Made by a program: the position numbers and the translations under genes. Of a DNA stretch of 64,000 nucleotides, positions 1 to 10,250 are shown piece by piece; position 1 is the stretch's first letter; every line of letters begins with the position of its first letter. The notes below the pieces were generated by a model that was not told the DNA's origin, searched no databases, and saw nothing but the letters and a program-made list of their open reading frames with translations. This DNA comes from Cytophagales bacterium (GTDB lineage Bacteria > Bacteroidota > Bacteroidia > Cytophagales > UBA9547): the NCBI GenBank assembly GCA_013297755.1, contig JAAFIH010000028.1, forward strand, positions 1 to 64,000, in the 5' to 3' direction.

Positions 1-2208
1 GGTTATGATCGTGGGATTGGCGGTTAAGGTTGCTGATGCTCCTGATTGGGTTATATTCACTAGCTGGGTTAGTGTGCCTCCTGAAATTGTTACTTGGGCT
101 GTTCTGATGCCTGTGGATGTGTTGGCGGTGGCGGTGGCTGATATAATGCCATTGTTTGAACCTGAGCTATTGGATAATGTGAGCCAAGGTTGGGAGCTTA
201 CGCTCGTCCAACTGATATTGCTCGTAACATTAATATTTTGACTATTGCCAACTGATGGATAGGTTATGGTCGTGGGTGTAGCTGTTAGGGTTGCTGATGC
301 TCCTGTTTGGGTTATGTTCACTATTTGGCTTAGTGTGCCTCCTGAAATCGTTACTTGGGCTACTCTAATACCTGTGGATGTGTTGGCCGTGGCTGTAATA
401 TTTACATTCAAACTCCCAAAGCCACTGTTTGTAAATAAAACCAACCAATTAGGGATGCCAGTAATACTCCAATTTATATTTGAAGTAATAGATAGGGTTT
501 GGGTAGAGTTAGAAGATGAAAAAATCAAAGTAGTATTTGAAATAGTCAAATTTGGTGCATTTTCATTGGCTCCAATATCAAAATTTGTGTCTTGTGGTAA
601 TGTATTTCCATAAAAATCTTGTGTACCTACATTTAAGCTACCAAAAGCTGCATGGGATAAATCTAAGCCAGAGTTTATTGCAGGAGATACGTTTGAAAGT
701 TTATATCCTGTTAATGACAATGCAAGTAAATAAGGATTATTAATAGTAGGAGATTGTCCAGCAGCCATCAGATTTGGATTTGCTTGTATGCCCAAAGAAA
801 CCAAATCAGCCATTTCCTGACCTGTAGCTGCCATTTTCCAAGCGTTCAAATTGGTATAAATATTGCCATCCCACATAAATTGATAATTGCCATCGGCCGC
901 ATGATATAAATTTCCTTGCCAATGAATGTTTGAAGTATTTGGTGATACCCAGGCTGCATTAACCATATATCCTCCACCTGTAACATAGAATATATTATTT
1001 CTAATTTTTACACCAGTATAGTTTATACCATTCAAATAAACCATACCTGCAGTGCCACTTACCATACCTGTATTGTTGTCAGCATAAATGGTATTGTTAT
1101 AAAATTCGCAATTTGAAAAAGGATCTCCACCCCATATATGCACACTTCCCTTTGAGTTTTGCCTTCCATCGTTTACACTTATATTATAGCGCATAATATT
1201 GTTTTGCATTGAAGTTGCACCCACAAACTGTGCAAATAAAAACCCTGGTCCATAATTATCGTGCGAATAACAATATTGAACAATACAATTTTCGCTTCCT
1301 CCATCAATATCAAATCCACCACCATCGGCACCTTGGGACTTATTGGAATAAGATTCACAATACTGAATAGTAATATTTTTTGATTCGTACATCCATATTC
1401 CCACTGGACCACCACTAATGGCTAGGTTGTTTTTTCCGTTATCAAAGGCTGTGCAATATTCAATAATACCTCCATCAAACCCTGCAATTACTATTCCACT
1501 TCCTGAATTGCCAGTTTTTGTAGGGTCTCCATAATTTCTATAGGCTCTTACCTCGCTTATATATAGATTAGAATGGGTAGTTTTAGACTTTGCATAAGTC
1601 ATAAGCCCATCTTCAAAATTTTCATAAAAATCACACCCAATTATACTTACATTACTATATCCAACATAAGGTGTATTAGCACTCCATTCACCAAGATTGA
1701 AACCATATTTGTATCCTGAAGCCGAGCAATTTTTAAGTATTATCGTATTAAAGCCAATGGGTAAATCTTCATAAAACTGAAAGCCATGTCCTGGATTTGA
1801 TGCTGATCCTATACCTTTGAAATTGATACCAGAGATACTAAACCCTGCGGAATTATAAGCATAAAATCCGCTATTGTTGCCCGAGTTAATTGTACAATTA
1901 CCGTTACCAAATGTACCAAAACAAATAGGCAATGTAGCAGTACCTATGTTTTTTGAACTAGAAGGTTGATTGCCTTGCAGAAAAATCTTACCAGTAAAGG
2001 TTTGATTGGCTTGAAACAAAATTACATCTCCTGGATTAAAACCTACAAGCCAAGCATAATTTGACACTTGATCGGCAGTACGCCAAGCGGTACCAATGGT
2101 TGTTCCATTATTTATATCGTTGCCAGTGGGGCTGATATAAAAGGTTGTAGAAAATAATTTAAAATTTATTAATAAAAGTAATAATATTGGTTTTAGTGTA
2201 GTTTTCAT
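1..2208 (-). CDS. Secreted right-handed beta-helix protein with BACON-like repeats, partial (C-terminus outside window)
   Basis: The reading frame starts at an ATG at 2208 and stays open to base 1, giving 736 codons without a stop. It opens with a signal peptide and then FYISPTGNDINNGT, the N-terminal signature of Bacteroidota parallel beta-helix (pectate lyase-like) proteins. About residues 20-530 are beta-helix-like, with repeated short N/G-rich rungs such as IQYCESYSN and VQYCYSHDN. From about residue 550 there are Ig-like BACON-type repeats with a period of 87 residues (261 bp), each ending near AQVTISGG. Two are complete and a third starts at the edge. Such proteins are usually exported by T9SS, with a sorting domain at the C-terminus, which cannot be seen here. 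The N-terminus resembles that of the 3744-residue protein at 35875-47109. A lyase or polysaccharide-binding role is inference. Confidence 0.82.
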   Translation of the reverse strand, partial: MKTTLKPILLLLLINFKLFSTTFYISPTGNDINNGTTIGTAWRTADQVSNYAWLVGFNPGDVILFQANQTFTGKIFLQGNQPSSSKNIGTATLPICFGTFGNGNCTINSGNNSGFYAYNSAGFSISGINFKGIGSASNPGHGFQFYEDLPIGFNTIILKNCSASGYKYGFNLGEWSANTPYVGYSNVSIIGCDFYENFEDGLMTYAKSKTTHSNLYISEVRAYRNYGDPTKTGNSGSGIVIAGFDGGIIEYCTAFDNGKNNLAISGGPVGIWMYESKNITIQYCESYSNKSQGADGGGFDIDGGSENCIVQYCYSHDNYGPGFLFAQFVGATSMQNNIMRYNISVNDGRQNSKGSVHIWGGDPFSNCEFYNNTIYADNNTGMVSGTAGMVYLNGINYTGVKIRNNIFYVTGGGYMVNAAWVSPNTSNIHWQGNLYHAADGNYQFMWDGNIYTNLNAWKMAATGQEMADLVSLGIQANPNLMAAGQSPTINNPYLLALSLTGYKLSNVSPAINSGLDLSHAAFGSLNVGTQDFYGNTLPQDTNFDIGANENAPNLTISNTTLIFSSSNSTQTLSITSNINWSITGIPNWLVLFTNSGFGSLNVNITATANTSTGIRVAQVTISGGTLSQIVNITQTGASATLTATPTTITYPSVGNSQNINVTSNISWTSVSSQPWLTLSNSSGSNNGIISATATANTSTGIRTAQVTISGGTLTQLVNITQSGASATLTANPTIIT

Positions 2209-2405
2209 AATACGTTAAAATTAATATGATTATTCTTTATATAAGGACTAAAATTAATCAATTATTGAATAAATTTTGATTTTTATACACATCAAATGTT
2301 AAAGTGAACATATAAATTATATTGACTTCATATTCTAGGACCAAACCTAATATTGTTTTGAATACAAAATTGAAATTTTGATAAATTTTTGGTATCAAAG
2401 GCATT

Positions 2406-5207
2406 TTAATTTACAGATAGGAACATTTTTTTTATATCATTTTTTTCAAAAGTTGTTGTTGGATTAAATTCATTAGAATTCATGTATTTTAAAATAGAAT
2501 AATAGAGTTGATTTGCTTCTGGATAAACCCTAAGTTTATTCAATGGCGATGAGCAGACCAAAAGTTTGCCTTTGCCAATATTACATTCAAAGATGATTCC
2601 TAATTTGTGGTTTCTTTCTAAATTATCTATTACTTGTAAGATTGGCATATACTGGGTTGGTGTTTTGTCCAAAATAATTGGATTTGCAACATTTAGAATC
2701 GAAAACCATTGCCAGTTGGTATGAAAATCGGTCGGAAAATATGCAAAAAGTGGATGTTTAGGATTAGCAAGAAGGCCAAGTGTACCTGGCGAAAATGGTT
2801 GTTTAAATAACTTACTAAGTCCAAAAAACATACCATAGTTCCAAAAATCGGGTATAAATAATGGTGGAAGACTATTTTTTAATTCACTTTTTGTGGTTGG
2901 AAAATAAAGAACTTTCTTACCATTTTCGATTTCAGATAATACATTATTAGAGATGTTTTCTACAATTTTGGTGTTGCCAAAATCTAAGTCTTGTTTTGTA
3001 GGATAAATCCAAATAGGATATTCGTTTTTTATTGTTTTATCTTGATACCACACTGTTAGATTCAGTTTTTGAGGGCTTTCAAATGCTGATAAATCAAAAT
3101 TTATGTCTCCTATAAATGTTTTTTGTCCTATTTTGACATTTTGGGTTGGTATTGAGCCTTGTTTTAATATTTTTCCTTCATTATTTGCAAGCTCCCAAGT
3201 CAAGGGATTATTCAATTCTTTGGTATAAAAATTTGAGACATACACTTTGCTTTTGAATATTTCATTGTTTGTCCAACAATATTTAGAAAATTCTAGTAAT
3301 AAAACTATCGAATTACAAGATTGAGTCCATTCTGAGGGTTGAATTACATTTTTGCTATCCATGAAAGCATCTAAAATACCTACTAAGGCAGTACCCTGAC
3401 CAGGGTAATCTTGTAAATCTAGGAGCTGGAAACCAGCAAAACCATTGGTACGCAGGGCAGCTTCCATTTCGGCTTTGTAGCAAATAGCAGCCCATTTTCC
3501 AGTGGCTTGTTGAAAAACACTATCTTTGTATTTCATGCCTTTTTTTATCAATCTTTGATTAAAAATTTGCAGATTTCTCGGTTTCAAAACACCTGTATAT
3601 TTTTGAATTTCTTTGTAAAATGGGTATATTTGATATTGACCAATTTCGTGGCTTACCATAGGAAAGTTGTGTTTTGAAACTGAAAAGTCATAATTTACTA
3701 ATGTAGAAGGCACTGAAGTATTTAATATTCCTGCTTTTTTAGAATCAGTAAAAGACTGACTTAGTCTTATGTGAGTACTATCTGCATCTGTGGTAGAGGG
3801 TGTGCGTGCACCTACATAAAAATCAGATACTTTTGTAGGTCTTGTATAACCAGTTCCCAAATTAGAACCAATAGTATATAAGGGTCTGTTGTCATAATTT
3901 TTAAAATCTAAGGTTAGTTTTTCAAACCTTTCTATGTCTTCCCACATTTCGTTTCCGTTAGAAAACATGACAAAAGATGGATGATTTGCATAATATTGTA
4001 GCATAGCTTTGCCTTCGTTTAGCAAATCATTTTGCACAGAATCTGTTTTAAGATTGTTCCAAAATGGTAATTCAACTTGTAGGTAAATTCCTTCTAAATC
4101 TGCAGCCGTAAATGCAGCTTCTGGTGGACAATAGGTATGAAAGCGGTAGTGATTAAGTCCATATTTTTTGGCAATTTTGTAAACTCTACGCCACTCAGAC
4201 ACATCAGTTGGGGTATAACCAGTGATAGGAAATACAGCTGCTTCATGTTTTCCTCTCAAAAATATTTTTTTCTTGTTGATAGTAAAATTAGTTCCTAAAA
4301 TTGAAAACAGTTTCATGCCAGAAATGACAGATTTTGAATCATTTTGATTTTCGTTTTCTAATTCTGCAGTTATTTTATATAATGGTTGCTCAAATTCGTC
4401 CCACAAGCAATTTTGATCTTTCAAAGGAAATTTAATCGAAATTTCCTTTTTATAATCTATCTCAAAGTTTTTTGTTTCTATGGGAGAAGTATTGATGCTG
4501 TCTATTTTTTGAACATATACTTTTAATTTGAAATTAGGCTTATTTGCAGGATTTTCTATTTTTAATTTTAGATTGAAATAGCTAGAATCTATGTTTGGAA
4601 ATATCTGTAAATCAGCAATATATGTTTTGGGAGTAGCCTCTAGATACATTTTCCCAATAATTCCATTCCAATTTGTTTGCGAATGTTCTGAGTAAATGTG
4701 TACATCTCCATAAGGTGTTTTTGATAATGAATTGTCTATTCTGAGGGTAATGATATGTTTTCCTGGAGTAAGATACTTTGACAAATCTCTTTCGTGTGGG
4801 GTTTGCAAGTTTTTCATTTCAGACACAAAAGAGCTGTCAATCCAAAGCATGCTTTTTTTGGTTCTTTCCAAGTAAATAGAAATATGCTTGTCAGCCCATT
4901 CGTTAGGAATATCAATTTGCTTGCGATACCAACATACCCCTACAAAACTATAAACTCTACTCAAATGCAAAAGCGAAGAATCTGTTGTAAGAAATCCTTT
5001 TTTTCTTAAATCAGTAGTTCCTGGCAAGTCAATAGAATCAGGAAGTAAATTTTTAAACCAATTTTGAGCCATTCCTTTGTTGGCAGTATCAAGCGAAAAC
5101 TGCCATTTTCCTTCCAAAGACAAGTATTGTCTATGTTCTGTGGTTTTTTGATTGCAACCAACTAAAAATGATAATAGAATTGTAAAAATAGGAATTGTAA
5201 GTTTCAT
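2406..5207 (-). CDS. Glycoside hydrolase family 2 lipoprotein (beta-galactosidase-like)
   Basis: The 933-residue protein starts at ATG 5207 and has a lipoprotein signal with lipobox LVGC, so it is probably membrane-anchored. The N-terminal jelly-roll sugar-binding domain (about 30-190, LEGKWQFSLD) is followed by an Ig-like sandwich and a TIM barrel from about 310. In the barrel, SNGNEMW carries the expected acid/base glutamate (E420) and SHEIGQY the nucleophile (E521). The GFQLLDLQDYPGQGTALVG stretch is typical of a Bacteroidota/Planctomycetes GH2 subgroup whose substrate is not fixed. The C-terminal 300 residues are beta-rich accessory domains. It should remove terminal beta-linked sugars from oligosaccharides. 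No SusCD pair is in the window, so the target glycan is unknown. A TAAGTTTG promoter box lies 50 bases upstream. Confidence 0.85.
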   Translation of the reverse strand: MKLTIPIFTILLSFLVGCNQKTTEHRQYLSLEGKWQFSLDTANKGMAQNWFKNLLPDSIDLPGTTDLRKKGFLTTDSSLLHLSRVYSFVGVCWYRKQIDIPNEWADKHISIYLERTKKSMLWIDSSFVSEMKNLQTPHERDLSKYLTPGKHIITLRIDNSLSKTPYGDVHIYSEHSQTNWNGIIGKMYLEATPKTYIADLQIFPNIDSSYFNLKLKIENPANKPNFKLKVYVQKIDSINTSPIETKNFEIDYKKEISIKFPLKDQNCLWDEFEQPLYKITAELENENQNDSKSVISGMKLFSILGTNFTINKKKIFLRGKHEAAVFPITGYTPTDVSEWRRVYKIAKKYGLNHYRFHTYCPPEAAFTAADLEGIYLQVELPFWNNLKTDSVQNDLLNEGKAMLQYYANHPSFVMFSNGNEMWEDIERFEKLTLDFKNYDNRPLYTIGSNLGTGYTRPTKVSDFYVGARTPSTTDADSTHIRLSQSFTDSKKAGILNTSVPSTLVNYDFSVSKHNFPMVSHEIGQYQIYPFYKEIQKYTGVLKPRNLQIFNQRLIKKGMKYKDSVFQQATGKWAAICYKAEMEAALRTNGFAGFQLLDLQDYPGQGTALVGILDAFMDSKNVIQPSEWTQSCNSIVLLLEFSKYCWTNNEIFKSKVYVSNFYTKELNNPLTWELANNEGKILKQGSIPTQNVKIGQKTFIGDINFDLSAFESPQKLNLTVWYQDKTIKNEYPIWIYPTKQDLDFGNTKIVENISNNVLSEIENGKKVLYFPTTKSELKNSLPPLFIPDFWNYGMFFGLSKLFKQPFSPGTLGLLANPKHPLFAYFPTDFHTNWQWFSILNVANPIILDKTPTQYMPILQVIDNLERNHKLGIIFECNIGKGKLLVCSSPLNKLRVYPEANQLYYSILKYMNSNEFNPTTTFEKNDIKKMFLSVN

Positions 5208-5256
5208 TATTGAGATTTAAATAGGAGTTTTGTTATTTGAACTTTAAATTATGTTA

Positions 5257-5264
5257 CAAACTTA
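5257..5264 (-). promoter_or_regulatory. Putative promoter -7 box TAAGTTTG for the GH2 gene
   Basis: The minus strand reads TAAGTTTG, matching the Bacteroidota TAnnTTTG box, about 50 bases before the ATG at 5207. No clear -33 TTG was found at the usual spacing. Confidence 0.4.
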
Positions 5265-5373
5265 CACAATATCATCTTATTGATTTAAAAAATTTAAAAT
5301 AATAAACTTTCAAAAACACCCAATAAAAAGCACAAACAAATTTAAAAATTCTTAAAAAAATTACCTGTTTTTT

Positions 5374-5432
5374 AAGCCCCACCCCCAACAAATTATACCC
5401 CAAAGGGTAGAATCCCAAAAGGGAGGGGGCTT
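5374..5432. repeat. Imperfect palindromic intergenic repeat, possible bidirectional terminator
   Basis: AAGCCCC (5374-5380) pairs with GGGGCTT (5426-5432). Inside lie the smaller hairpins TACCC-CAAA-GGGTA (5396-5409) and CCC-AAAA-GGG (5414-5423). This GC-rich block stands out in an AT-rich spacer (5208-5560) that holds no gene. It resembles the 'AAGCCCC...GGGGGCTT' palindromes scattered between genes in many Bacteroidota. It may also end transcription of the 1472-residue gene upstream on the minus strand. Confidence 0.55.
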
Positions 5433-5560
5433 TTGATACTATTATTTTCAAAAAACACTATGATTAAAGTAAGATTTTAAATTTTAAAAATATAATTTTT
5501 TCAATTCATTTGCTATGCTTATAAGCAAAAATGGGCTTATAATTACAAAATTAAATTTTA

Positions 5561-8500
5561 TTACTCTCTAACCAATTTTATAGCTTTTATTACTTTTTCA
5601 TTTTTTAATATTTTTGCCATATAAGCGCCACTTGGCAATCCTATAATCAATTCGTTGCTTTGATAAATCATTTTGCTATATACCTCTATGCCTTTTATGT
5701 CATACAATTTTATGGAATAGTTTACATCAGTTTGTAGGGCTTCTATGTCTACTGTTAGCTTATCTGCAAATGGATTGGGATAGATGTGAACTTCTATATT
5801 TGTGTTTTCGTTTATATATTCTGAAACAATAGAGCCTTCTTTTCTTAAATTATTGTTGTTAGAGTTTTCTATCAATCGAGGTTTTATGTCTATGTAATCT
5901 ATCGAATAATTCCCACCATTCATTTGTGCATCTTTTTCGATACTTATGATGTTGTTTCCTGCTTTTAAGTTTATTGATAACATAACTTCATCCCATATAT
6001 CATTTCGGCCAGAAGCCAACATTTGAAACGATTTTTCTCTTACTCCATTTACATACACTGCCAAACTTTGGGTCATTCCATGTGGATTATTGTATTTTAT
6101 GGCTATTTTATATTCGCCAGATGTGGATACAAATACTTGATTGAAACTTAGTTTATCGCCATCTGATTGAAAATTTGTAACAAATCCTGTATGGGCATAT
6201 CCTGAACCTTGATTACTTATTTTTAAATTACTAGATAGCTCTGCTTCTTCTGCTTGAAAAGGAAAATAAAGTTGGTTCAAATCTTGGATTGCTTCAACCG
6301 AAATTCTATCAATACGTAATTGTTGCAGATTTATATCAAAATCTTTTTGTAATTTTATACTGTTGATGCCTTCGTTTAAGTATAATGTAATCTCTGCCTC
6401 TGCGTATGTATCCCAATTTGATTGGTTCAAAAACACCAATCCAGTATTGTTGATTCGAGTGCCATTGGTATACACAGCCATTTGCTGTGATGGGCCTTGG
6501 GCGTTGGCATAGCGTATTTTTATTTTATAAGTTCCAGCCAAGGCTACGTCTACATTGTCAAAATTGATGCTTGTGCCATTAGCATCTAGTTGATTTACGT
6601 ATGTTGCTCCACCTTGCGTTGCTATGTTTACTGGCCCAGATAATTGTGCTAATTCTGCTTCATATTGGCTTCCCATATACACAAAAGCTGTGTTGTAGGT
6701 GGGTGCATAATTAATAGCTAAAGCTCCACTAAGTAGTGCAGTGATTGGATAAATACCTATGGCAGCTGATGTTGTGGCAGCTGATTGATAGGTAATATTT
6801 ACTTGGTCTGTCCCTAAAAGTCCATCTATTTTGCTACTGAATGGTAAGTTTGAAGTACCCTGTTGTGTTCTAATGGAGTTTAAATATACAAATAAAGGTG
6901 CAGGAGTTACTTTGAGTTTGCCAACTACATTTGCTATATAATTATTGGCTTTACTTCCTTTTAGCTTTACTGATATTGGATATTCTCCTACAAAACTGTA
7001 TTGGGTTACTGATGTTGTAAAACGTGCAATACTTACATCATCGTTTCTAATTTTGCCACTGGTTATTTGGCCTGAAATTTCTGGTATTTCTGGCGAACCA
7101 TATACTTTTTGGGCTTCATTTATTGTTATAACTAATCTAGCTGGTATGATAGATAGATTTGCAATAGCATATTGAGGCAAATAGTTTTGTGAAACAACTC
7201 CTGAAATAGTTGGTGTGATGCTATAAATACCAACATTAGAAAATTGAGTTGCAGTGGATATATACCCAACCTGTACTTTATCTGCACCTACCAAACCTGT
7301 AATGCTGGATTGAAACTGAGGATTGGGCGAACCATAAACTTTTGTAGCTGGTCTTACCACTATTGCCAAAGGCTTTGGAGTAATAGTAAGCTCGCCAGAA
7401 ATAATTTGAGGTATATAATTACTAAGGCTTGTACCTGATACAGTGGCTGATATAGCATATTTGCCAACGCCAAAAAGCGAAGTGGCTTGGGTAGAATAAT
7501 TTACCATTACCACATCTGCACCTACCAAACCTGTAATGCTGGATTGAAACTGAGGATTGGGCGAACCATAAACTTTTGTAGCTGGCCTTACAAATATTGC
7601 CAAAGGCTTTGGAGCAATAGTAAGCTCGCCAGAAGTAATTTGAGGTATATAATTACTAAGACTTGCACCTGATACAGTGGCTGATATAGCATATTTGCCA
7701 ACGCCAGAAAGCGAAGTGGCTTGGGTAGAATAATTTACCATTACCACATCTGCACCTACCAAACCTGTAATGCTGGATTGAAACTGAGGATTGGGCGAAC
7801 CATAAACTTTTGTAGCTGACCTTACCACTACTGCCAAAGGCTTTGGAGTAATAGTAAACTCGCCAGAAGTAATTTGAGGTATATAATTACTAATACTTGT
7901 ACCTGATACAGTGGCTGATATAGCATATTTGCCAACTCCAGTAAGCGAAGTGGCTAGGGTAGAATAATTTACCATTACCACATCTGCACCCACCAAACCT
8001 GTAATGCTAGATTGAAACTGAGGATTGGGCATTCCATAAACTTTTGTAGCTGGCCTTACCACTATTGCCAAAGGCTTTGGAGCAATGGTAAGCAACCCTT
8101 TTCTAATGATGGGAGCATACCCCACTGGGCCACCAGAAACAATTGCTGTAACTTCATAAGTGCCAGCAGGACTGTTTGGCAAAGCCGTTGTTTGATAAGA
8201 AACAGTAGCCTCTGGCACAAGTCCAACTATTGTACTAGAAAATACAGGGTTGGGTTGTCCATAAGTTTTGGTTGCAGTAGTGCTTATTGATATACTTGGT
8301 GCAATCACCGTAAAATTAGCAGTATTGCCTGTAAGCCAAGTTCCATCTGGTTTTTTGAGTGAAACTGTAATGCTATAACTACCTGCTACTGTTGGCGTAA
8401 AACCAAATTGGTTGTTTTGCACATTAGCTTGCTGCAATCCAACAACAGTAAGCCCTGTTAGATTATTTTTTATAGTATAATAAGACTGACCACCAATATT

Positions 8501-9979
8501 GTTTGTAATACCAAAAACGACTGGTAGCCCTACATAACTTGCTACAACTGGAGAGGTAACTGTTCCAGGGTTTTCGATTATACAAGCATTAGGATTGTAT
8601 GTATCTCCATCAATTTTCCAACCTTTATTAGTGATTAAATTGGTTCTGGCAGCCAAAGAAGAGCAATATTTTAAATTCAAAGCTCCTATATTTAAACCAC
8701 TAAGAGTTGTTTTGTTTAACGCAATTAAAAAATTATCATAATTATCTAATGAAAGACCAGATTGGTCTAAGAAAAAACCTAAATTAACATTAAAATTAAA
8801 TTTTGAGGTCCAATCTACTAAACTTTGGTTAAATGATTTTGACTCATAAAACATTTCATTCATCAATACTGCTTTTGACAAATTCCATTTAGATACAGAT
8901 TGATTAAAAGTGTTTGCAAAAGCAAACATAGTTGCAAAACTAACAACATTTGAAGTGTTCCAATTGTGAATAGGTTGATTAAAATTTGTTGCCCAAGCAA
9001 ACATACCTGTCATATCACTTACTAAAGAGGTGTTCCACCCACCAATCGTTTGATTAAACGAAGTTGCATACCCAAACATAACAGACATATTTTTAACACT
9101 TGAAGTATTCCAACTGCCTATGGGTTGATTAAATGTTCTAGCTAAATAAAACAAATGGCTCATGTCAGTTACATTTTGAGTGTTCCAAGTGCCAATAGGC
9201 TGATTAAACCAAGTTGCACCACTAAACATATTACTCATATTGGTTACATTTTGAGTATTCCAAGAGCCAAGTGGTTGGTTAAACGAAACAGCTGATTCAA
9301 ACATACTAACCATTTCTAAAACATTTGCTGTATTCCAAGTGCCAATAGGTTGATTAAATGCACTTGCTCCATTAAACATTTCATTCATATATTCAACCTT
9401 AGATGTATTCCAGTTTCCAATAGGTTGGTTAAATACAGAAGCTTTATTAAAAACACCTATCATATTTGTAACATTAGAGGTATTCCAACTATTAATATTA
9501 GGTGGCCCATTCAGCCTAGAACAATTATAAAACATCTTTTTCATATCTTTGACCTGAGATAAATCAGGTATATCAGTAGCAGTAATGTTTAGACTAATGC
9601 AATCAGAAAATGCAGCATTCATACTTTTCCATTTTACAGAACCCCACTGTTTGACATCAAGTAACCTGTATGTTTCTGCATAATCTACTTTAAACTCATT
9701 CAGATAAATTGGATTTAAACTCAATTCAATGATAGTATTGGCTGGTAACCCCTGAATAACATGGGTATTGTTTGTAATAAGACCAGCACCAGTTTGCCCT
9801 AAAGGCACTGTTTTCCAAGTATATGCAACTGGGTTAGAAAAATCTACTTTTAATGAAATAGATGTAGGACTAGAGCCAAGCCTTGACATATCCCACACTG
9901 TGATAAAATCTTGTGCTTGAGATAGTTGTGTTGATACAACTAACAAAATCTGACTTAATATTAATGTAATTTTTTTCAT
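5561..9979 (-). CDS. BspA-type DUF285 / MBG / CBM multidomain surface protein with T9SS type A sorting domain
   Basis: The 1472-residue secreted protein starts with a signal peptide (MKKITLILSQILLVV) at ATG 9979. About residues 120-440 hold 25-residue DUF285 (BspA-type) repeats of the form NQPIGNWNTSNVTNM-MF, known from host- or surface-adhesive proteins. An Ig-like segment follows. About residues 620-1060 hold MBG-type repeats (ATKVYGSPNPQF), four of them nearly identical with a period of 78 residues. Two CBM6/CBM35-like carbohydrate-binding domains (QYEAELAQLSG and FPFQAEEAELSS) come next. The last 80 residues are a T9SS type A sorting domain (VHIYPNPFADKLTV to the C-terminus). The likely role is a surface-anchored adhesin or polysaccharide binder exported through the Por machinery. 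No catalytic domain was seen. Confidence 0.88.
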   Translation of the reverse strand: MKKITLILSQILLVVSTQLSQAQDFITVWDMSRLGSSPTSISLKVDFSNPVAYTWKTVPLGQTGAGLITNNTHVIQGLPANTIIELSLNPIYLNEFKVDYAETYRLLDVKQWGSVKWKSMNAAFSDCISLNITATDIPDLSQVKDMKKMFYNCSRLNGPPNINSWNTSNVTNMIGVFNKASVFNQPIGNWNTSKVEYMNEMFNGASAFNQPIGTWNTANVLEMVSMFESAVSFNQPLGSWNTQNVTNMSNMFSGATWFNQPIGTWNTQNVTDMSHLFYLARTFNQPIGSWNTSSVKNMSVMFGYATSFNQTIGGWNTSLVSDMTGMFAWATNFNQPIHNWNTSNVVSFATMFAFANTFNQSVSKWNLSKAVLMNEMFYESKSFNQSLVDWTSKFNFNVNLGFFLDQSGLSLDNYDNFLIALNKTTLSGLNIGALNLKYCSSLAARTNLITNKGWKIDGDTYNPNACIIENPGTVTSPVVASYVGLPVVFGITNNIGGQSYYTIKNNLTGLTVVGLQQANVQNNQFGFTPTVAGSYSITVSLKKPDGTWLTGNTANFTVIAPSISISTTATKTYGQPNPVFSSTIVGLVPEATVSYQTTALPNSPAGTYEVTAIVSGGPVGYAPIIRKGLLTIAPKPLAIVVRPATKVYGMPNPQFQSSITGLVGADVVMVNYSTLATSLTGVGKYAISATVSGTSISNYIPQITSGEFTITPKPLAVVVRSATKVYGSPNPQFQSSITGLVGADVVMVNYSTQATSLSGVGKYAISATVSGASLSNYIPQITSGELTIAPKPLAIFVRPATKVYGSPNPQFQSSITGLVGADVVMVNYSTQATSLFGVGKYAISATVSGTSLSNYIPQIISGELTITPKPLAIVVRPATKVYGSPNPQFQSSITGLVGADKVQVGYISTATQFSNVGIYSITPTISGVVSQNYLPQYAIANLSIIPARLVITINEAQKVYGSPEIPEISGQITSGKIRNDDVSIARFTTSVTQYSFVGEYPISVKLKGSKANNYIANVVGKLKVTPAPLFVYLNSIRTQQGTSNLPFSSKIDGLLGTDQVNITYQSAATTSAAIGIYPITALLSGALAINYAPTYNTAFVYMGSQYEAELAQLSGPVNIATQGGATYVNQLDANGTSINFDNVDVALAGTYKIKIRYANAQGPSQQMAVYTNGTRINNTGLVFLNQSNWDTYAEAEITLYLNEGINSIKLQKDFDINLQQLRIDRISVEAIQDLNQLYFPFQAEEAELSSNLKISNQGSGYAHTGFVTNFQSDGDKLSFNQVFVSTSGEYKIAIKYNNPHGMTQSLAVYVNGVREKSFQMLASGRNDIWDEVMLSINLKAGNNIISIEKDAQMNGGNYSIDYIDIKPRLIENSNNNNLRKEGSIVSEYINENTNIEVHIYPNPFADKLTVDIEALQTDVNYSIKLYDIKGIEVYSKMIYQSNELIIGLPSGAYMAKILKNEKVIKAIKLVRE
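7150..8085 (-). repeat. 234-bp tandem repeats encoding MBG domains
   Basis: A shared marker sequence begins at 7283, 7517, 7751 and 7985, an exact spacing of 234 bp (78 codons). Three copies are near-identical at DNA level. The fourth (lowest coordinates, last in the protein) diverges after its first third. The pattern indicates recent duplication or gene conversion within the cargo gene. Confidence 0.85.
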
Positions 9980-10250
9980 ATTATTTTAAAAATAAATTAT
10001 TTAAAAGATGTATTATTTGTGTTATAAATATATAGATTTGAAACAAAAATATAAAAAAAAATAAATTAAATAAAAAAAATGTAAAATTTTATTGATAAAA
10101 TTATATTTTTCTAATTTTATCACGTATATATTTAATGAATCATTTTATGTTATTTTATTAATTCGATAAATTAAATTTTTGTTTTTTTAATAAAAAAATA
10201 ATTTTTATTATACTACTTATTACACTTTAAAAATAAAAAACTATTAAAAG
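9980..10250. other. AT-rich divergent intergenic region
   Basis: Separates the minus-strand surface protein from the plus-strand sensor. It is almost entirely A and T. A TATTTTTG box occurs on the minus strand at 10044-10051, but it lies about 65 bases from the 9979 start. Nothing else is recognised. Confidence 0.4.

Noticed and set aside
1179-1415. Minus-strand 78-residue ORF inside the first gene
   Set aside because: It is in another frame than the long open frame that runs from 2208 to the window edge and encodes a recognisable beta-helix protein.
7244-8290. Plus-strand ORFs rich in Cys and His opposite the MBG repeats
   Set aside because: Antisense frames of repeated MBG-coding DNA; no family resemblance.
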